A stretch of 64,000 nucleotides of DNA from Bryobacterales bacterium. Its GTDB lineage: Bacteria; Acidobacteriota; Terriglobia; Bryobacterales; Bryobacteraceae. The notes below the pieces were generated by a model. It was not told the origin of the DNA. It saw only the letters and a list, made by a program, of their open reading frames with translations, and made no database searches. Positions 23,114-31,570 of the stretch are shown here, piece by piece; position 1 is the stretch's first letter; every line of letters begins with the position of its first letter. A program made the position numbers and the translations under genes. The stretch lies in contig CANFEY010000017.1 of the NCBI GenBank assembly GCA_947446025.1, forward strand, positions 1 through 64,000, written 5' to 3'.

Positions 23114-25106
23114 GACCCACTCCTGTTTCGACAACTTCCATGCGCGGGAAGACCAGCTTTTTCTTGTCGGGGACCAAGCACACCAGGGTGCCGAAGAGCA
23201 CCACCAGGAAGCCGATCCAGATCCAACTCACCAGCGGGAAGATATAAGTCTGCATGACCACGTTGTTACCCGCTCCGGTGCCCGCGAAGTTGATGTAGAC
23301 GTCCTCGTTCAGGCGGCGGCGCAGGGCGACGTCGGTGGTCGGCGTTTGCGACGCGATGAAGAAGCGGCGCTCGGGCTTTTCGATGCTCAGATGCTCGCCG
23401 TTCTTCGATAGATCCACGATCACGCGATCCCAGCGGTACTGATTCGATTCTTCACCCTCTTCGTAGCCGACCACTTTGATGGTGTAAGGGCCCAACTGCG
23501 TCGATTCGCCTTGCGCCAGTTCCACCGTCTTGCTCTGGTTGAACGCAGCGCCGGTGTAGCCGATGAACATGATGACGATGCCGACGTGGACCAGATAGCC
23601 GCCGTAGCGGCGTGTGTTGCGATGCGTCAGTTCGATCATGGCCGCGATCAGGTTCTGTCCGGACTTGGCGGCAATCGCGCTCGCGCCCTTCCAGAATTCG
23701 GTGGCGATGGTCGTGGTCACGAAGGCGCACAACGCGAAGGAGATCAGCGCGTAGACGTGGCGCATGCCCAGCGCCATCAGGACCACTGCCGTCGATACGC
23801 CCAAAATGGTGGGCCAGCGGAACGCCCGCTTCAAACTGTCAAATGAACTCCTGCGCCAGGCTATCAGCGGACCGATGCCGGTCAGCAGCAAAAGGAACAG
23901 CGCGATGGGAATGTTCACGCGGTCAAAGAACGGCTTGTCCACGCTGATCTTTTCGTTCATGAAGAACTCGGTGATCACCGGGAACAGCGTGCCCCACAAT
24001 ACGGAGAAGCAACTGGCCAGCAGCACCAGGTTGTTGAACATGAAGCTCGACTCGCGCGAAAGCACGCTTTCCAATTGCGCTTCGCTCTTCAGGAACTCCA
24101 GGCGGGTGAGCAGAAGGTACACCGTGGCCGAAATGCCGATGGCCAGGAACCACACGAAATATTGCCCGATCGGGCTGCTCGCGAACGCGTGTACCGATTG
24201 CACGATTCCGCTGCGCGTGAGGAACGTACCGAAGATGCACAGGAAAAAGGTGCTCGAAACCAGTACCATGTTCCAGACCTTCATCATGCCCTTTTTCTCC
24301 TGCATCATCACGGAGTGCAGGAACGCGGTGCCGGTGATCCACGGCAGCAGCGACGCATTTTCCACCGGGTCCCAGGCCCAGTAACCGCCCCATCCCAACA
24401 CCGCGTACGCCCAGGCCGAACCCAGCACGATGCCGCAGCTCTGGAATAGCCACGTCACCAGCGTCCAGCGGCGCGTGGTCTTGATCCACTCTTCACCGGG
24501 CTGCTTGGTGATCAGCGATCCCATGGCGAAGGCGAACGGCACGGCGAAGCCCACGTAGCCGAGGTATAGCATCGGCGGATGGATCACCATGGTCCAATAC
24601 TGCAGCAGCGGATTGAGGCCCTGACCGTCGCCCAGGTCGACCACGCCTTTGCCCGCGACCAGCAGCCGGAAGGGGCTGGCGACAAACGCGTTCAAGATGA
24701 GGAAGAACACCTGCACCGACATCATCACGCCGATGACGTACGGCATCATCTCGCGGAACTTGCGCCGGTTCTGGAAGGTGACCACGGCGGAATAGGTGGC
24801 CAGCAGCCAGCTCCAGAACAGCAGCGAACCGGCCTGCCCGCCCCACCACGCCGCGAACTTATACTGAATCGGCATGGTCTTATTGCTGGTTTCCCAGACG
24901 TAGGCCAGACGGTAGTCGCCTTGCATGATGGAGTAGATCAGCACACCCGCGCCCACCGTGACCAACAGCCACACGGTGTAGACCGCGCGCTGCCCGCTTT
25001 GGATGAGGAACGGCCGCTGCGTCAGCTTGCCGATGACGGAGCCCAGCAAAGCGTAGATCGCGAAGCAAAACGCGAGCAGAATGGCGAGAGCGCCTATGTT
25101 TTCCAT
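23091..25106 (-). CDS. ccmF: CcmF, heme lyase subunit of cytochrome c maturation
   Basis: 671 residues with many membrane segments. The WWD motif reads WGGYWAWDPVENASLLPWIT and the family block FLTRSGIVQSVHAFASSPIG follows. Histidines typical of the b-heme and WWD sites are seen in YWTMVIHPPMLYLGY. CcmF takes heme from CcmE and attaches it to CxxCH of apocytochromes. A C-terminal periplasmic domain (about residues 520-640) contains VALRRRLNEDVYINFAG. It starts 24 bases after ccmE. Confidence 0.95.
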   Translation of the reverse strand: MENIGALAILLAFCFAIYALLGSVIGKLTQRPFLIQSGQRAVYTVWLLVTVGAGVLIYSIMQGDYRLAYVWETSNKTMPIQYKFAAWWGGQAGSLLFWSWLLATYSAVVTFQNRRKFREMMPYVIGVMMSVQVFFLILNAFVASPFRLLVAGKGVVDLGDGQGLNPLLQYWTMVIHPPMLYLGYVGFAVPFAFAMGSLITKQPGEEWIKTTRRWTLVTWLFQSCGIVLGSAWAYAVLGWGGYWAWDPVENASLLPWITGTAFLHSVMMQEKKGMMKVWNMVLVSSTFFLCIFGTFLTRSGIVQSVHAFASSPIGQYFVWFLAIGISATVYLLLTRLEFLKSEAQLESVLSRESSFMFNNLVLLASCFSVLWGTLFPVITEFFMNEKISVDKPFFDRVNIPIALFLLLLTGIGPLIAWRRSSFDSLKRAFRWPTILGVSTAVVLMALGMRHVYALISFALCAFVTTTIATEFWKGASAIAAKSGQNLIAAMIELTHRNTRRYGGYLVHVGIVIMFIGYTGAAFNQSKTVELAQGESTQLGPYTIKVVGYEEGEESNQYRWDRVIVDLSKNGEHLSIEKPERRFFIASQTPTTDVALRRRLNEDVYINFAGTGAGNNVVMQTYIFPLVSWIWIGFLVVLFGTLVCLVPDKKKLVFPRMEVVETGVGHVKPAKV

Positions 25107-25130
25107 GGATTTCCCTTAAACGGGCGGGGC

Positions 25131-25541
25131 TTAGCCGCGCGTCACGACGCCCGTGGGCTTGGCTTCATACTTCGATGCGCACTTGGCTTGTACTTTGGTG
25201 GCGTGGAAGGTGCCGTCCGCGGCGAGCTTGCCATCCGCCAGGGCTTGTGAGCCGTCCTTGAAGGTATCCGGCAACGGGTCCGAACCGGTGTAGACCACGT
25301 TCAGCGTCAGGTCGTTCTGGATCAGCGTGAAATGGACCTTGTCGCCTTCGCGGACGATTGAGTTGGCCTTGATATCGCCGCCCACGCGCAGGCGCTTGTC
25401 GAAAGACTCGCTGCCCATCTGCTTCAACTCGGCGAGCTCTTTGTAATAGGTGGCCGTCTGCTCCACGCCCCCCGCTGCCAGCCAGCCTAAGGTTCCCAGG
25501 ATGATCGCCGCTAAGAGTCCGAACTTCAAGTTCTTGTTCAT
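25131..25541 (-). CDS. ccmE: CcmE, heme chaperone of the CxxxY type
   Basis: 136 residues: a membrane anchor (FGLLAAIILGTLGWLAAGGV) and an OB-fold beta barrel (RVGGDIKANSIVREGDKVHF, PLPDTFKDGSQALADG). In most CcmE the heme is bound to the His of HxxxY; here the sequence is AKCASKY, so Cys121 and Tyr125 form the CxxxY version known from Desulfovibrio and some archaea. The rest, including GxxAxxGxFxAxxVxAKC, is canonical. It is the first ccm gene, 56 bases after the anti-sigma gene. Confidence 0.92.
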   Translation of the reverse strand: MNKNLKFGLLAAIILGTLGWLAAGGVEQTATYYKELAELKQMGSESFDKRLRVGGDIKANSIVREGDKVHFTLIQNDLTLNVVYTGSDPLPDTFKDGSQALADGKLAADGTFHATKVQAKCASKYEAKPTGVVTRG

Positions 25542-25597
25542 AATGTTAAGTCTCCTGGTGTATGCCTTCCACAGAACAGTATAGCGCCGCTGGGCCG

Positions 25598-26233
25598 CTA
25601 GTTCACTAGGCTGGAAGGCGGGAGCACGGGCGGCTCCTGGTCATGGCACAAAAGACAGGCGGCCCGGAACTCACCTGGAGCGGTCCAGGCCAAGGTGTAG
25701 CTCTGCCCCTTCATGCTCCAAGAGGTGACCCGCGCGGTTTCCAGCGCGTCGCTGCCCCGGAAATCGTGCTTGGGGTAGGATTTTGTGCCCGTGGGGTCCT
25801 TGGTCACCAGCAGCGCGGCGCGGAACTCGCCCACCTGGTAGGAGACTTCCGCCACGCGCTTGGATTCCCCATTTACGCGCGCCCCTTGGATGCGGATCAC
25901 GCCCGCGTGTTTGGGTGGGAGCGGTATGTCTATGCCGGAATTGGACTTAACCCACTTGCGCACGGAGGCGGCGTCTTCGGTCTGTAGGTCCAGGTTCTCC
26001 GGACCCCGGTCCAGCGCGGCCAGCGCCATTGCTTCCACAGTCTGCGGGGCTCGGAATTCGTTCCACAGCGTCCAGCCGCCGGCGATAATCGCGACCAGGG
26101 CTGCGGCAGCCGCCCACGACCACCCGCGCGAATGCACCGGCACGGGTCCGCGTACGTGGCTCCACAGATTGGGCGGAGCTTCCACGCGCCCCAAGTGCTT
26201 CTTCAAAACTGGATCTAGATTCTCAGAACTCAT
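25598..26233 (-). CDS. Membrane anti-sigma factor with C-terminal CxxCH heme motif
   Basis: 211 residues. A cytoplasmic part (about 1-36) precedes a membrane helix (SWAAAAALVAIIAGGWTLW, 39-57) and a periplasmic domain. The latter has the pattern of COG5662-type anti-sigma factors: VRKWVKSNSGIDIPLPPKHA, then IRIQGARVNGESKRVAEVSY. Near the end lies CLLCH (Cys193, Cys196, His197), encoded at 25643-25657, a perfect c-type heme attachment site. It starts three bases after an ECF sigma stop, so the two form a cognate pair. No ZAS zinc motif was seen in the N-terminal part. That a heme is attached, and acts as signal, is inference from the motif and the ccm genes that follow. Confidence 0.8.
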   Translation of the reverse strand: MSSENLDPVLKKHLGRVEAPPNLWSHVRGPVPVHSRGWSWAAAAALVAIIAGGWTLWNEFRAPQTVEAMALAALDRGPENLDLQTEDAASVRKWVKSNSGIDIPLPPKHAGVIRIQGARVNGESKRVAEVSYQVGEFRAALLVTKDPTGTKSYPKHDFRGSDALETARVTSWSMKGQSYTLAWTAPGEFRAACLLCHDQEPPVLPPSSLVN

Positions 26234-26236
26234 AAG

Positions 26237-26803
26237 TTACCGTTGTGCCAATCCACTCAACCGCCGCTCCAACACTTTGTGTGCCCGGTTCAAGCGCGAG
26301 GCTACCGTGCCCCGGGAACACTGCAAAACATCCGCGATCTCTTCATACGACAAGCCTTCGGTGTAGCGCAGAACCACGATCATCTTGTGCTCCGGCGATA
26401 GCCGCGCTACTACATCCTGCACCTGCTGCTGGCGCTCGTCCCCTAATAGATTCTGGAGAGCGGACGCTTGAGGCGCCCGGAACGAATCAAAAAACTCTTC
26501 CACCATCGGCATCCAGCGCTTCTGCCGCCGCCGGTAGTCCAGACAGCTGTTCACCACCAGCCGGTAGAGCCAGGAATCGAAACTCGACTCCCCGCGAAAC
26601 TGGCCGATGCGGTCCATCAACTTCAGAAACGTGTCCTGCGCAATGTCCATGGCCGCTGCGCGGTCGCCCGCATAACGCAGTGCGATGGAGTAGACCTTGT
26701 CCTTGTGGGACTCAAACAGCTCACGGAATGACTCTTGGTCGCCGCGTTGGCAGCCTTGTATGACGTCGTGGTTTAAACCTACGTGGTCAGTTTCCACTAC
26801 CAT
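26237..26803 (-). CDS. ECF RNA polymerase sigma factor heading the cytochrome c maturation run
   Basis: 188 residues with region 2 (ESFRELFESHKDKVYSIALR, AMDIAQDTFLKLMDRIGQF) and region 4 (LSPEHKMIVVLRYTEGLSYE, CSRGTVASRLNRAHKVLERR). The ATG at 26803 has an AAGGAA ribosome binding site. It is the first gene of a minus-strand run that passes through its anti-sigma factor into ccmEF and the rest. An inverted repeat (26815-26835) sits just upstream and may be an operator or part of the promoter. Targets are unknown; autoregulation of this run is the simplest idea. Confidence 0.93.
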   Translation of the reverse strand: MVVETDHVGLNHDVIQGCQRGDQESFRELFESHKDKVYSIALRYAGDRAAAMDIAQDTFLKLMDRIGQFRGESSFDSWLYRLVVNSCLDYRRRQKRWMPMVEEFFDSFRAPQASALQNLLGDERQQQVQDVVARLSPEHKMIVVLRYTEGLSYEEIADVLQCSRGTVASRLNRAHKVLERRLSGLAQR

Positions 26804-26814
26804 GCCATTTCCTT

Positions 26815-26835
26815 CCCCTACGACGCGCGTAGGGG
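26815..26835. repeat. Inverted repeat upstream of the ECF sigma/ccm run
   Basis: CCCCTACG (26815-26822) and CGTAGGGG (26828-26835) are perfect inverse copies around a five-base loop, and the right arm continues into a GGGA stretch. It lies 12 bases before the sigma ATG, so it may fold in the leader RNA or bind a regulator. Confidence 0.45.
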
Positions 26836-26934
26836 AGGGAAACTTCCCTGTATTTTCGGGAGGGGCGGGCATTCCCTCTAAGATAACCTTCCTGGGTCCC
26901 GCTGACGAACCACCGTCCGCGCGGCTACACTGGG

Positions 26935-28383
26935 ATGTTGCAGAAGCTCACTCTGATCGCCGCGCTCGCCTTTCTTTACCTCACTGGCCTAGGGGGAGTG
27001 GGATTCCTGGGTCCGGACGAACCTCGCTATGCATCGATTGGGCGCGAAATGGCGCGGTCGGGCGATTGGGTGACGCCCCGGCTGGATGGGCAGCCGTGGT
27101 TTGAGAAGCCTCCTCTGCTGTATTGGACCACGGCGGCCGGCAACTGGGTGGGACTCACTGACGAGTGGGCGGCGCGGCTGCCGATTGCGCTGATCGGGTT
27201 TGGGTTCCTGCTCTTTTTCTACCGCACGCTGGAGCGCGAGTTTTCCCCGCGCGTGGCTTTGTCGGCGACGGCGATCCTGGGAACGTCCGCTGGGTGGCTG
27301 TCGCTGAGTTTTGTCGCGGTGACCGATTTGCCGATGTCCGCCGCGCTGAACGGAGCCTTGCTGGTTTCGCTGTTCGGTCCGCAGGCACTGGGGGCGCGCA
27401 GCACGGGGGGCAGGGAAGCTCGCTATACGGCGCAGGGTTACCTGGCGGGGTTCTTGCTGGGCGTGGCGGTGCTGGCCAAGGCGTTTGTTCCGTTGGTGCT
27501 GATCGTGCCTGTATTCCTGATCGCCCGGGGCAAGCGGCTGCGGATGCTTGCGGCGTGTTTGTTGACGGCGGCTCCGTGGCATGTGCTGTGTTACCTGCGC
27601 AACGGCTCGGCCTTCTGGGATGTCTACTTCTGGCAGCATCAGGTGGGGCGGTTCCTCAGCACGGACCTGGGGCACGCGCAGCCGTTCTGGTATTACCTGC
27701 CGGTGCTGCTGGCGGGGTTGTTTCCGTGGACTGCGCTAGTGGGGCTGATTCCCCGCGCCCTTGGTGACGAACGCGTGCGGTTCTTGCTGGTCTTCCTGGC
27801 TTGGGGGCTGATGTTCTTTTCGGGGTCCACCAACAAGCTGCCCGCGTATGTGCTGCCGCTGCTGCCAGCGTTGGCCGTGGCGCTGGCGGTGGGCCTGGAA
27901 AAAACGAAATCCGCGGCATGGTGGCTGGTTGCGTGCGCGCTATCGCTCGTGGCTGTGCCGCTGATCGCGGCGATCCTGCCGGATGCGCTGAACAACGGGC
28001 TTTCCAGCGTGGCGTGGCGCGGCGGATTCGGTTGGCCGCTGCTGATCCCCGTGGTGGCCGCTGCTGCGGCGTGGTCGCTGGCGAAGAACGATGCAGACCA
28101 GGAGTGGAGTGACCGCCGCCGCTGGGCCGCGCTGGTGGTGGCGCTGGCGGCGGTGGCTTCGGTGGCGTACCTGAAGTCGTCGGCATTCCCGGTGATGGAC
28201 CAGCGCGTGTCTGCGCGGGCGTTCTGGCGCGCGCATCCCGAGGCGGCTGGCGCCTGCTTGTCCGGTGTGAAGCGCGACATCGACTATGGCCTGAGCTACT
28301 ACGCGAAGCGGCCTATGCAGGAATGCGCCGACGGCCAGCGTCCGGCGATTGTGGTCCGCGACGGCGAACTGCGGATGGAGTAG
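26935..28383 (+). CDS. ArnT/PMT-family membrane glycosyltransferase (GT83-like)
   Basis: 482 residues with about twelve membrane segments. The DEPRYASIGREMARSGDWVTP motif and the KPPLLYWTTAA phrase are hallmarks of ArnT/GT83-type dolichyl- or undecaprenyl-phosphate sugar transferases. They move a sugar from a lipid carrier onto lipid A or proteins on the periplasmic side; the target is unknown here. The C-terminal periplasmic domain (VSARAFWRAHPEAAGACLSG) is short. The ATG at 26935 gives the usual hydrophobic start. It is divergent from the sigma/ccm run. Confidence 0.85.
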   Translation: MLQKLTLIAALAFLYLTGLGGVGFLGPDEPRYASIGREMARSGDWVTPRLDGQPWFEKPPLLYWTTAAGNWVGLTDEWAARLPIALIGFGFLLFFYRTLEREFSPRVALSATAILGTSAGWLSLSFVAVTDLPMSAALNGALLVSLFGPQALGARSTGGREARYTAQGYLAGFLLGVAVLAKAFVPLVLIVPVFLIARGKRLRMLAACLLTAAPWHVLCYLRNGSAFWDVYFWQHQVGRFLSTDLGHAQPFWYYLPVLLAGLFPWTALVGLIPRALGDERVRFLLVFLAWGLMFFSGSTNKLPAYVLPLLPALAVALAVGLEKTKSAAWWLVACALSLVAVPLIAAILPDALNNGLSSVAWRGGFGWPLLIPVVAAAAAWSLAKNDADQEWSDRRRWAALVVALAAVASVAYLKSSAFPVMDQRVSARAFWRAHPEAAGACLSGVKRDIDYGLSYYAKRPMQECADGQRPAIVVRDGELRME

Positions 28384-28499
28384 GCACGCACCCGTCAGCA
28401 GTCCGAGCTGGCGCCTCCGCCGCCTGACGCGCCCCCGCCAAAGTGGGCGTCGGGGCTGCCGGCTTGGACTGCGGAGCAGACGCAAAGCCGAGGGCGGTG

Positions 28500-28638
28500 G
28501 GCAGAGCAGAATGTTCAGCTCCAGGTATAGCGACAACGGTTCGCCGCGCGCAAGGCCCGTGAGGAATGCGCGTTGCTCGGCGGTCAGGATGCCGCGCTGC
28601 TCCCATTCGGTGAGCCGGCTGAAAATGGTCGGGTGCAT
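28500..28638 (-). pseudogene. Possible remnant of a DUF2157-type membrane protein gene
   Basis: From an ATG at 28638 the minus strand reads MHPTIFSRLTEWEQRGILTA, then EQRAFLTGLARGEPLSLYLE and LNILL, which is a convincing DUF2157-like N-terminus (helix-loop with an xxGILTxEQ motif). After about 45 codons the frame turns into arginine- and proline-rich noise, and the membrane part that should follow is missing. The stretch 28384-28717 has no other gene. It is either a truncated gene or a short protein of unknown nature. Confidence 0.35.
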
Positions 28639-28717
28639 CAGCGTACTTATCGTACATGAAGCACCGTGGCTTCGACGGGCCGGGCGATGTAGACTGTGGT
28701 ATTCCCGAGGAGGACTC

Positions 28718-29782
28718 ATGAAACGTACACTCACCACACTCACCCTAGCCGCTGCGATGCTGCTCAGCGCCGGCTTCATCTTCTCGCAGGCCCCCGCGCC
28801 CGGAGCGGCGAAGGGCAAAGGCCCCGGCGGAATCAAAGGGTCCACCGCGCCGTTCAAGGGCAAGATGGAAAAGATCTCGGTTCACGGCAAGTCGCTCGAA
28901 GGGAACTTGGAGGGCGATTCAGCCGACCGTGACGTGTTCGTCTACCTGCCTCCCAGCTATGGCACCCAGCCGAACCGCCGTTATCCCGTGGTCTACTTCC
29001 TGCACGGTTACGGCATCGGCGCGGAAGCCTACTGGAACCTGATGACGGTGCCGCAGTCAGCCGAAGCAGCCCAGGCGGCGGGCGCGAAGGAGATGATCCT
29101 GGTGCATCCGGACTCCTTCACCGTACACAACGGCAGCATGTATTCGAATTCGCCCACCACGGGCGATTGGGAGAGCTTCATGGCGGAGGAGTTGGTCGCC
29201 TACATCGACAGCCACTACCGCACCGTGGCGACCCGTGCCAGCCGCGGACTCGCCGGGCATTCCATGGGAGGTTACGGAGCGTTCCGCATCGGCATGAAGT
29301 TCCCGCAGGTGTTTTCGAGTCTCTATCCGATGAGTTCGTGCTGCCTGATGAACAATCCGAATTCGGGGCTAGGCGGCGCGGCTTCGGCGAATGGCAAGGG
29401 TAAGGCCGGTGGCGGGACGACGCCCGCGCTGGCCGCTGCGTGGTCGGCGAACCCGGGTAATCCGCCCACTTTCTACGATCTGCCCGTGGTGGATGGCGAA
29501 TACAACGCCGCTATCGGCGCCAAGTGGTACGCGAACTCGCCACTGGCGATGGTGGATCAGTATTGGACCAATTTGAAGAAGTACAAGGCCGTGAAGATGG
29601 ACATCGGTCTACAGGACGGCTTGCTCGGCGGCAATCGCGATATGGACGCGTCGCTCACCCGGCTCGGCGTCAAGCACGTGTATGAGACGTACGAGGGCGA
29701 CCACACAAATCGCGTGCGTGAGCGCTTTGAGACCAAGGTTCTGCCGTTCTTCTCTGAGAATTTGGATTTCCCGGCGCGCTAG
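28718..29782 (+). CDS. Secreted esterase of the alpha/beta-hydrolase (EstA/feruloyl-esterase-like) type
   Basis: 354 residues. A signal peptide (MKRTLTTLTLAAAMLLSAGF) with a G/K-rich spacer leads to an esterase domain: VVYFLHGYGIGAEAYW holds the oxyanion region, GHSMGGYGAFRIGMKFP the nucleophile Ser elbow, and YEGDHTNRVRERF the catalytic His. The family cleaves acyl or siderophore esters. The ATG at 28718 has a GAGGAGG ribosome binding site. An insert with Gly-rich low complexity (NSGLGGAASANGKGKAGGG) separates elements of the cap. Confidence 0.87.
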   Translation: MKRTLTTLTLAAAMLLSAGFIFSQAPAPGAAKGKGPGGIKGSTAPFKGKMEKISVHGKSLEGNLEGDSADRDVFVYLPPSYGTQPNRRYPVVYFLHGYGIGAEAYWNLMTVPQSAEAAQAAGAKEMILVHPDSFTVHNGSMYSNSPTTGDWESFMAEELVAYIDSHYRTVATRASRGLAGHSMGGYGAFRIGMKFPQVFSSLYPMSSCCLMNNPNSGLGGAASANGKGKAGGGTTPALAAAWSANPGNPPTFYDLPVVDGEYNAAIGAKWYANSPLAMVDQYWTNLKKYKAVKMDIGLQDGLLGGNRDMDASLTRLGVKHVYETYEGDHTNRVRERFETKVLPFFSENLDFPAR

Positions 29783-29848
29783 CTGGCAGTCGGAACCGCC
29801 TGCGGTTGCCTCCTGTGCCAAGTGCCGCCATACCGGACTGTGACGCCG

Positions 29849-30190
29849 ATGACCAACCTGGAGACGGAAACAGAAATCCGCCATGTGACAACGCCAGGAG
29901 CGAATCTCTTCCTGGAACTGTGTTTCGCACCGGCCGAGGCCAAGCGTCTCGACGCCTCGTCCCGCAAGCAGATCAATGACACGCGGTTGTTGAAGCAGCA
30001 ACTGATGGAAGAGATATCGGTCTGGATCGCGAAGCATCAGCTGAAACAGGCACAGGCCCCGGAGATCCTGATGGTCTCCCACCCGCGCGTGTCCGACGTC
30101 GTCAACAAGAAAACAGCTAAGTTCACCATCGACACGCAAATGGAAATGCTCAGCCGCGGAGGCAAGCCGGTAACGTTGGCAGTCCGGTAA
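29849..30190 (+). CDS. XRE/HTH_37-type antitoxin, no toxin gene seen
   Basis: 113 residues. HVTTPGANLFLELCFAPAEA, a helix-turn-helix in ISVWIAKHQLKQAQAPEILM and VSHPRVSDVVNKKTAKFTID match antitoxins that pair with HigB/Gp49-like toxins. The usual toxin gene just upstream is missing: only 39 bases of unclear sequence lie between the esterase stop and the first possible start at 29822. The region is therefore an orphan antitoxin or a solitary regulator. The ATG at 29849 is preferred; GTG at 29822 is the alternative. Confidence 0.8.
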   Translation: MTNLETETEIRHVTTPGANLFLELCFAPAEAKRLDASSRKQINDTRLLKQQLMEEISVWIAKHQLKQAQAPEILMVSHPRVSDVVNKKTAKFTIDTQMEMLSRGGKPVTLAVR

Positions 30191-30195
30191 AGACT

Positions 30196-31491
30196 CTACG
30201 CAAACGTGATGACCGCGCCGAGCGTGGTGCGGTCGCCGACCGCTTGGATCGCCTCGCGGGTGCGCTCAATGGGGTAGGTCGCGGTGACCATGGACTTCAT
30301 GTCGATCACGCCGCGCTCGATCATCTTCACGTAGCGCGGAATGTCGCGGAGCATGTTGAGGCCGCCCTGTTGGCCGCTATAAAACGTCCGGCCGCGGTTG
30401 GAAAATTGAGCGGCGTTGAAGCTGACGTTGCCGCGCCACGCTACGCCCAGCATGACGATGTGGCCGCCAGCGCGGGTCATGTCGAAGCTCTCTTGCAGCG
30501 GCACCAGCGCTGTGGGGTCGGGGCCGGCTTCGACCTTGGGCGGGAACCAATCGCTGCCGACGGCGTTGATCACGAAGTCGGCTCCGTCGGGGACGGCGTT
30601 GGTGCCGAGGCGGCCTCCGGCGTAGCGGCGGTCTGTGGTGGCTTTGCACAGCGTGCGGATCTTGGCGACGAGGCCGTTGCCTTCCGCGTTGGGGTCGAGC
30701 GCGATAGTCCCGCCGACCTTCATGGCGACCTCGCGGCGGGAGCGGATGGGCTCGATCACGATCACCTGTCCGGCGTTCTGGAGGCGCGCGGCTTGGATGG
30801 CTCCCATGCCGACGGGACCTGCTCCTTGAATGACGACGTTCCAGCCGGGTTCGATTTGAACGAGATCGCGGCCGGCGGCGAGGCCTGTGCCGACGGTGTC
30901 GCCGAGGAGTGTTAGTTGTTCGGCGGGCAGGTCTGTGAAGACGGGGCAACAGTATTCTTCGGGGACCACCATAAGCTCACTTAGTCCGCCCAGGCCGGCC
31001 TGTTCGATGACGGGCGTGCCGTCCGCCATGTCGGCCAGCGGATGCGCGGGAGCGGTGTCGAGGAACTGGCACCAATCGGCACGCCCGTGCAGGCATTGGT
31101 AGCAGACGCCGCATTGCGGGGTTCCTGGGACGACGACGCGGTCACCTTTCTTGACGCGGCGGACCAGCGGTCCGACTTCTTCCACCACGCCCATGCCGGA
31201 GTGGTTCGGGATCGACGCTTGGGCGACGTTGGTGGTGGCCAGCGCTCCGCCGACGATGGTGTAGCAGACGGCGGACGCTTGGCTGCGCACCAGGACTTCG
31301 TTGGGTTGGATGGCACGCAGACGGAGTTCTTCGACGGAGGCTCCGGTGCCCCGGCGGACGAAGGCCTTGAAGCGGCGGCCCACGTTGGTTCCGGTCAGAA
31401 CGGCGGGGGCTTGGCCGGTGGCGGCCTGCGGGGCGAATGCAGCAGCGGCAGCAGCGCCGCTGGTGAGCATCTTGCGTCGGGAAATCGGCAT
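30196..31491 (-). CDS. Tat-exported zinc-dependent alcohol dehydrogenase-like protein
   Basis: 431 residues. A twin-arginine signal (MPISRRKMLTSGAAAAAAFA) directs the folded protein out, unusual for the medium-chain dehydrogenase family. The structural zinc site (CGVCYQCLHGRADWC) and catalytic-zinc residues (Cys in AVCYT, NHSGMGVVEEV) are present. The nucleotide-binding loop reads VVIQGAGPVGMGAIQAARL. It should oxidise an alcohol with a bound nicotinamide cofactor or another acceptor in the periplasm; the substrate is unknown. It converges with the orphan antitoxin, five bases away. Confidence 0.88.
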   Translation of the reverse strand: MPISRRKMLTSGAAAAAAFAPQAATGQAPAVLTGTNVGRRFKAFVRRGTGASVEELRLRAIQPNEVLVRSQASAVCYTIVGGALATTNVAQASIPNHSGMGVVEEVGPLVRRVKKGDRVVVPGTPQCGVCYQCLHGRADWCQFLDTAPAHPLADMADGTPVIEQAGLGGLSELMVVPEEYCCPVFTDLPAEQLTLLGDTVGTGLAAGRDLVQIEPGWNVVIQGAGPVGMGAIQAARLQNAGQVIVIEPIRSRREVAMKVGGTIALDPNAEGNGLVAKIRTLCKATTDRRYAGGRLGTNAVPDGADFVINAVGSDWFPPKVEAGPDPTALVPLQESFDMTRAGGHIVMLGVAWRGNVSFNAAQFSNRGRTFYSGQQGGLNMLRDIPRYVKMIERGVIDMKSMVTATYPIERTREAIQAVGDRTTLGAVITFA

Positions 31492-31544
31492 GGATCCTAC
31501 GATAGCGCGGATTTGGGGGCGTGGTGGTGGGTGCCCGGGTGGTG

Positions 31545-31562
31545 TATGACACTCGTGTCATA
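31545..31562. promoter_or_regulatory. Palindromic operator of the toxin-antitoxin operon
   Basis: TATGACAC (31545-31552) and GTGTCATA (31555-31562) are perfect inverted copies around a two-base centre. A -10-like CATACT (31559-31564) overlaps the right arm and lies six bases before the ATG at 31571. Such overlap is typical for autorepression by ribbon-helix-helix antitoxins. Confidence 0.7.
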
Positions 31563-31570
31563 CTGGTGCT

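Noticed and set aside
30196-31491. Tat alcohol dehydrogenase as part of the toxin-antitoxin island
   Set aside because: It is divergent from the antitoxin, has a complete enzyme sequence and no sign of mobility.
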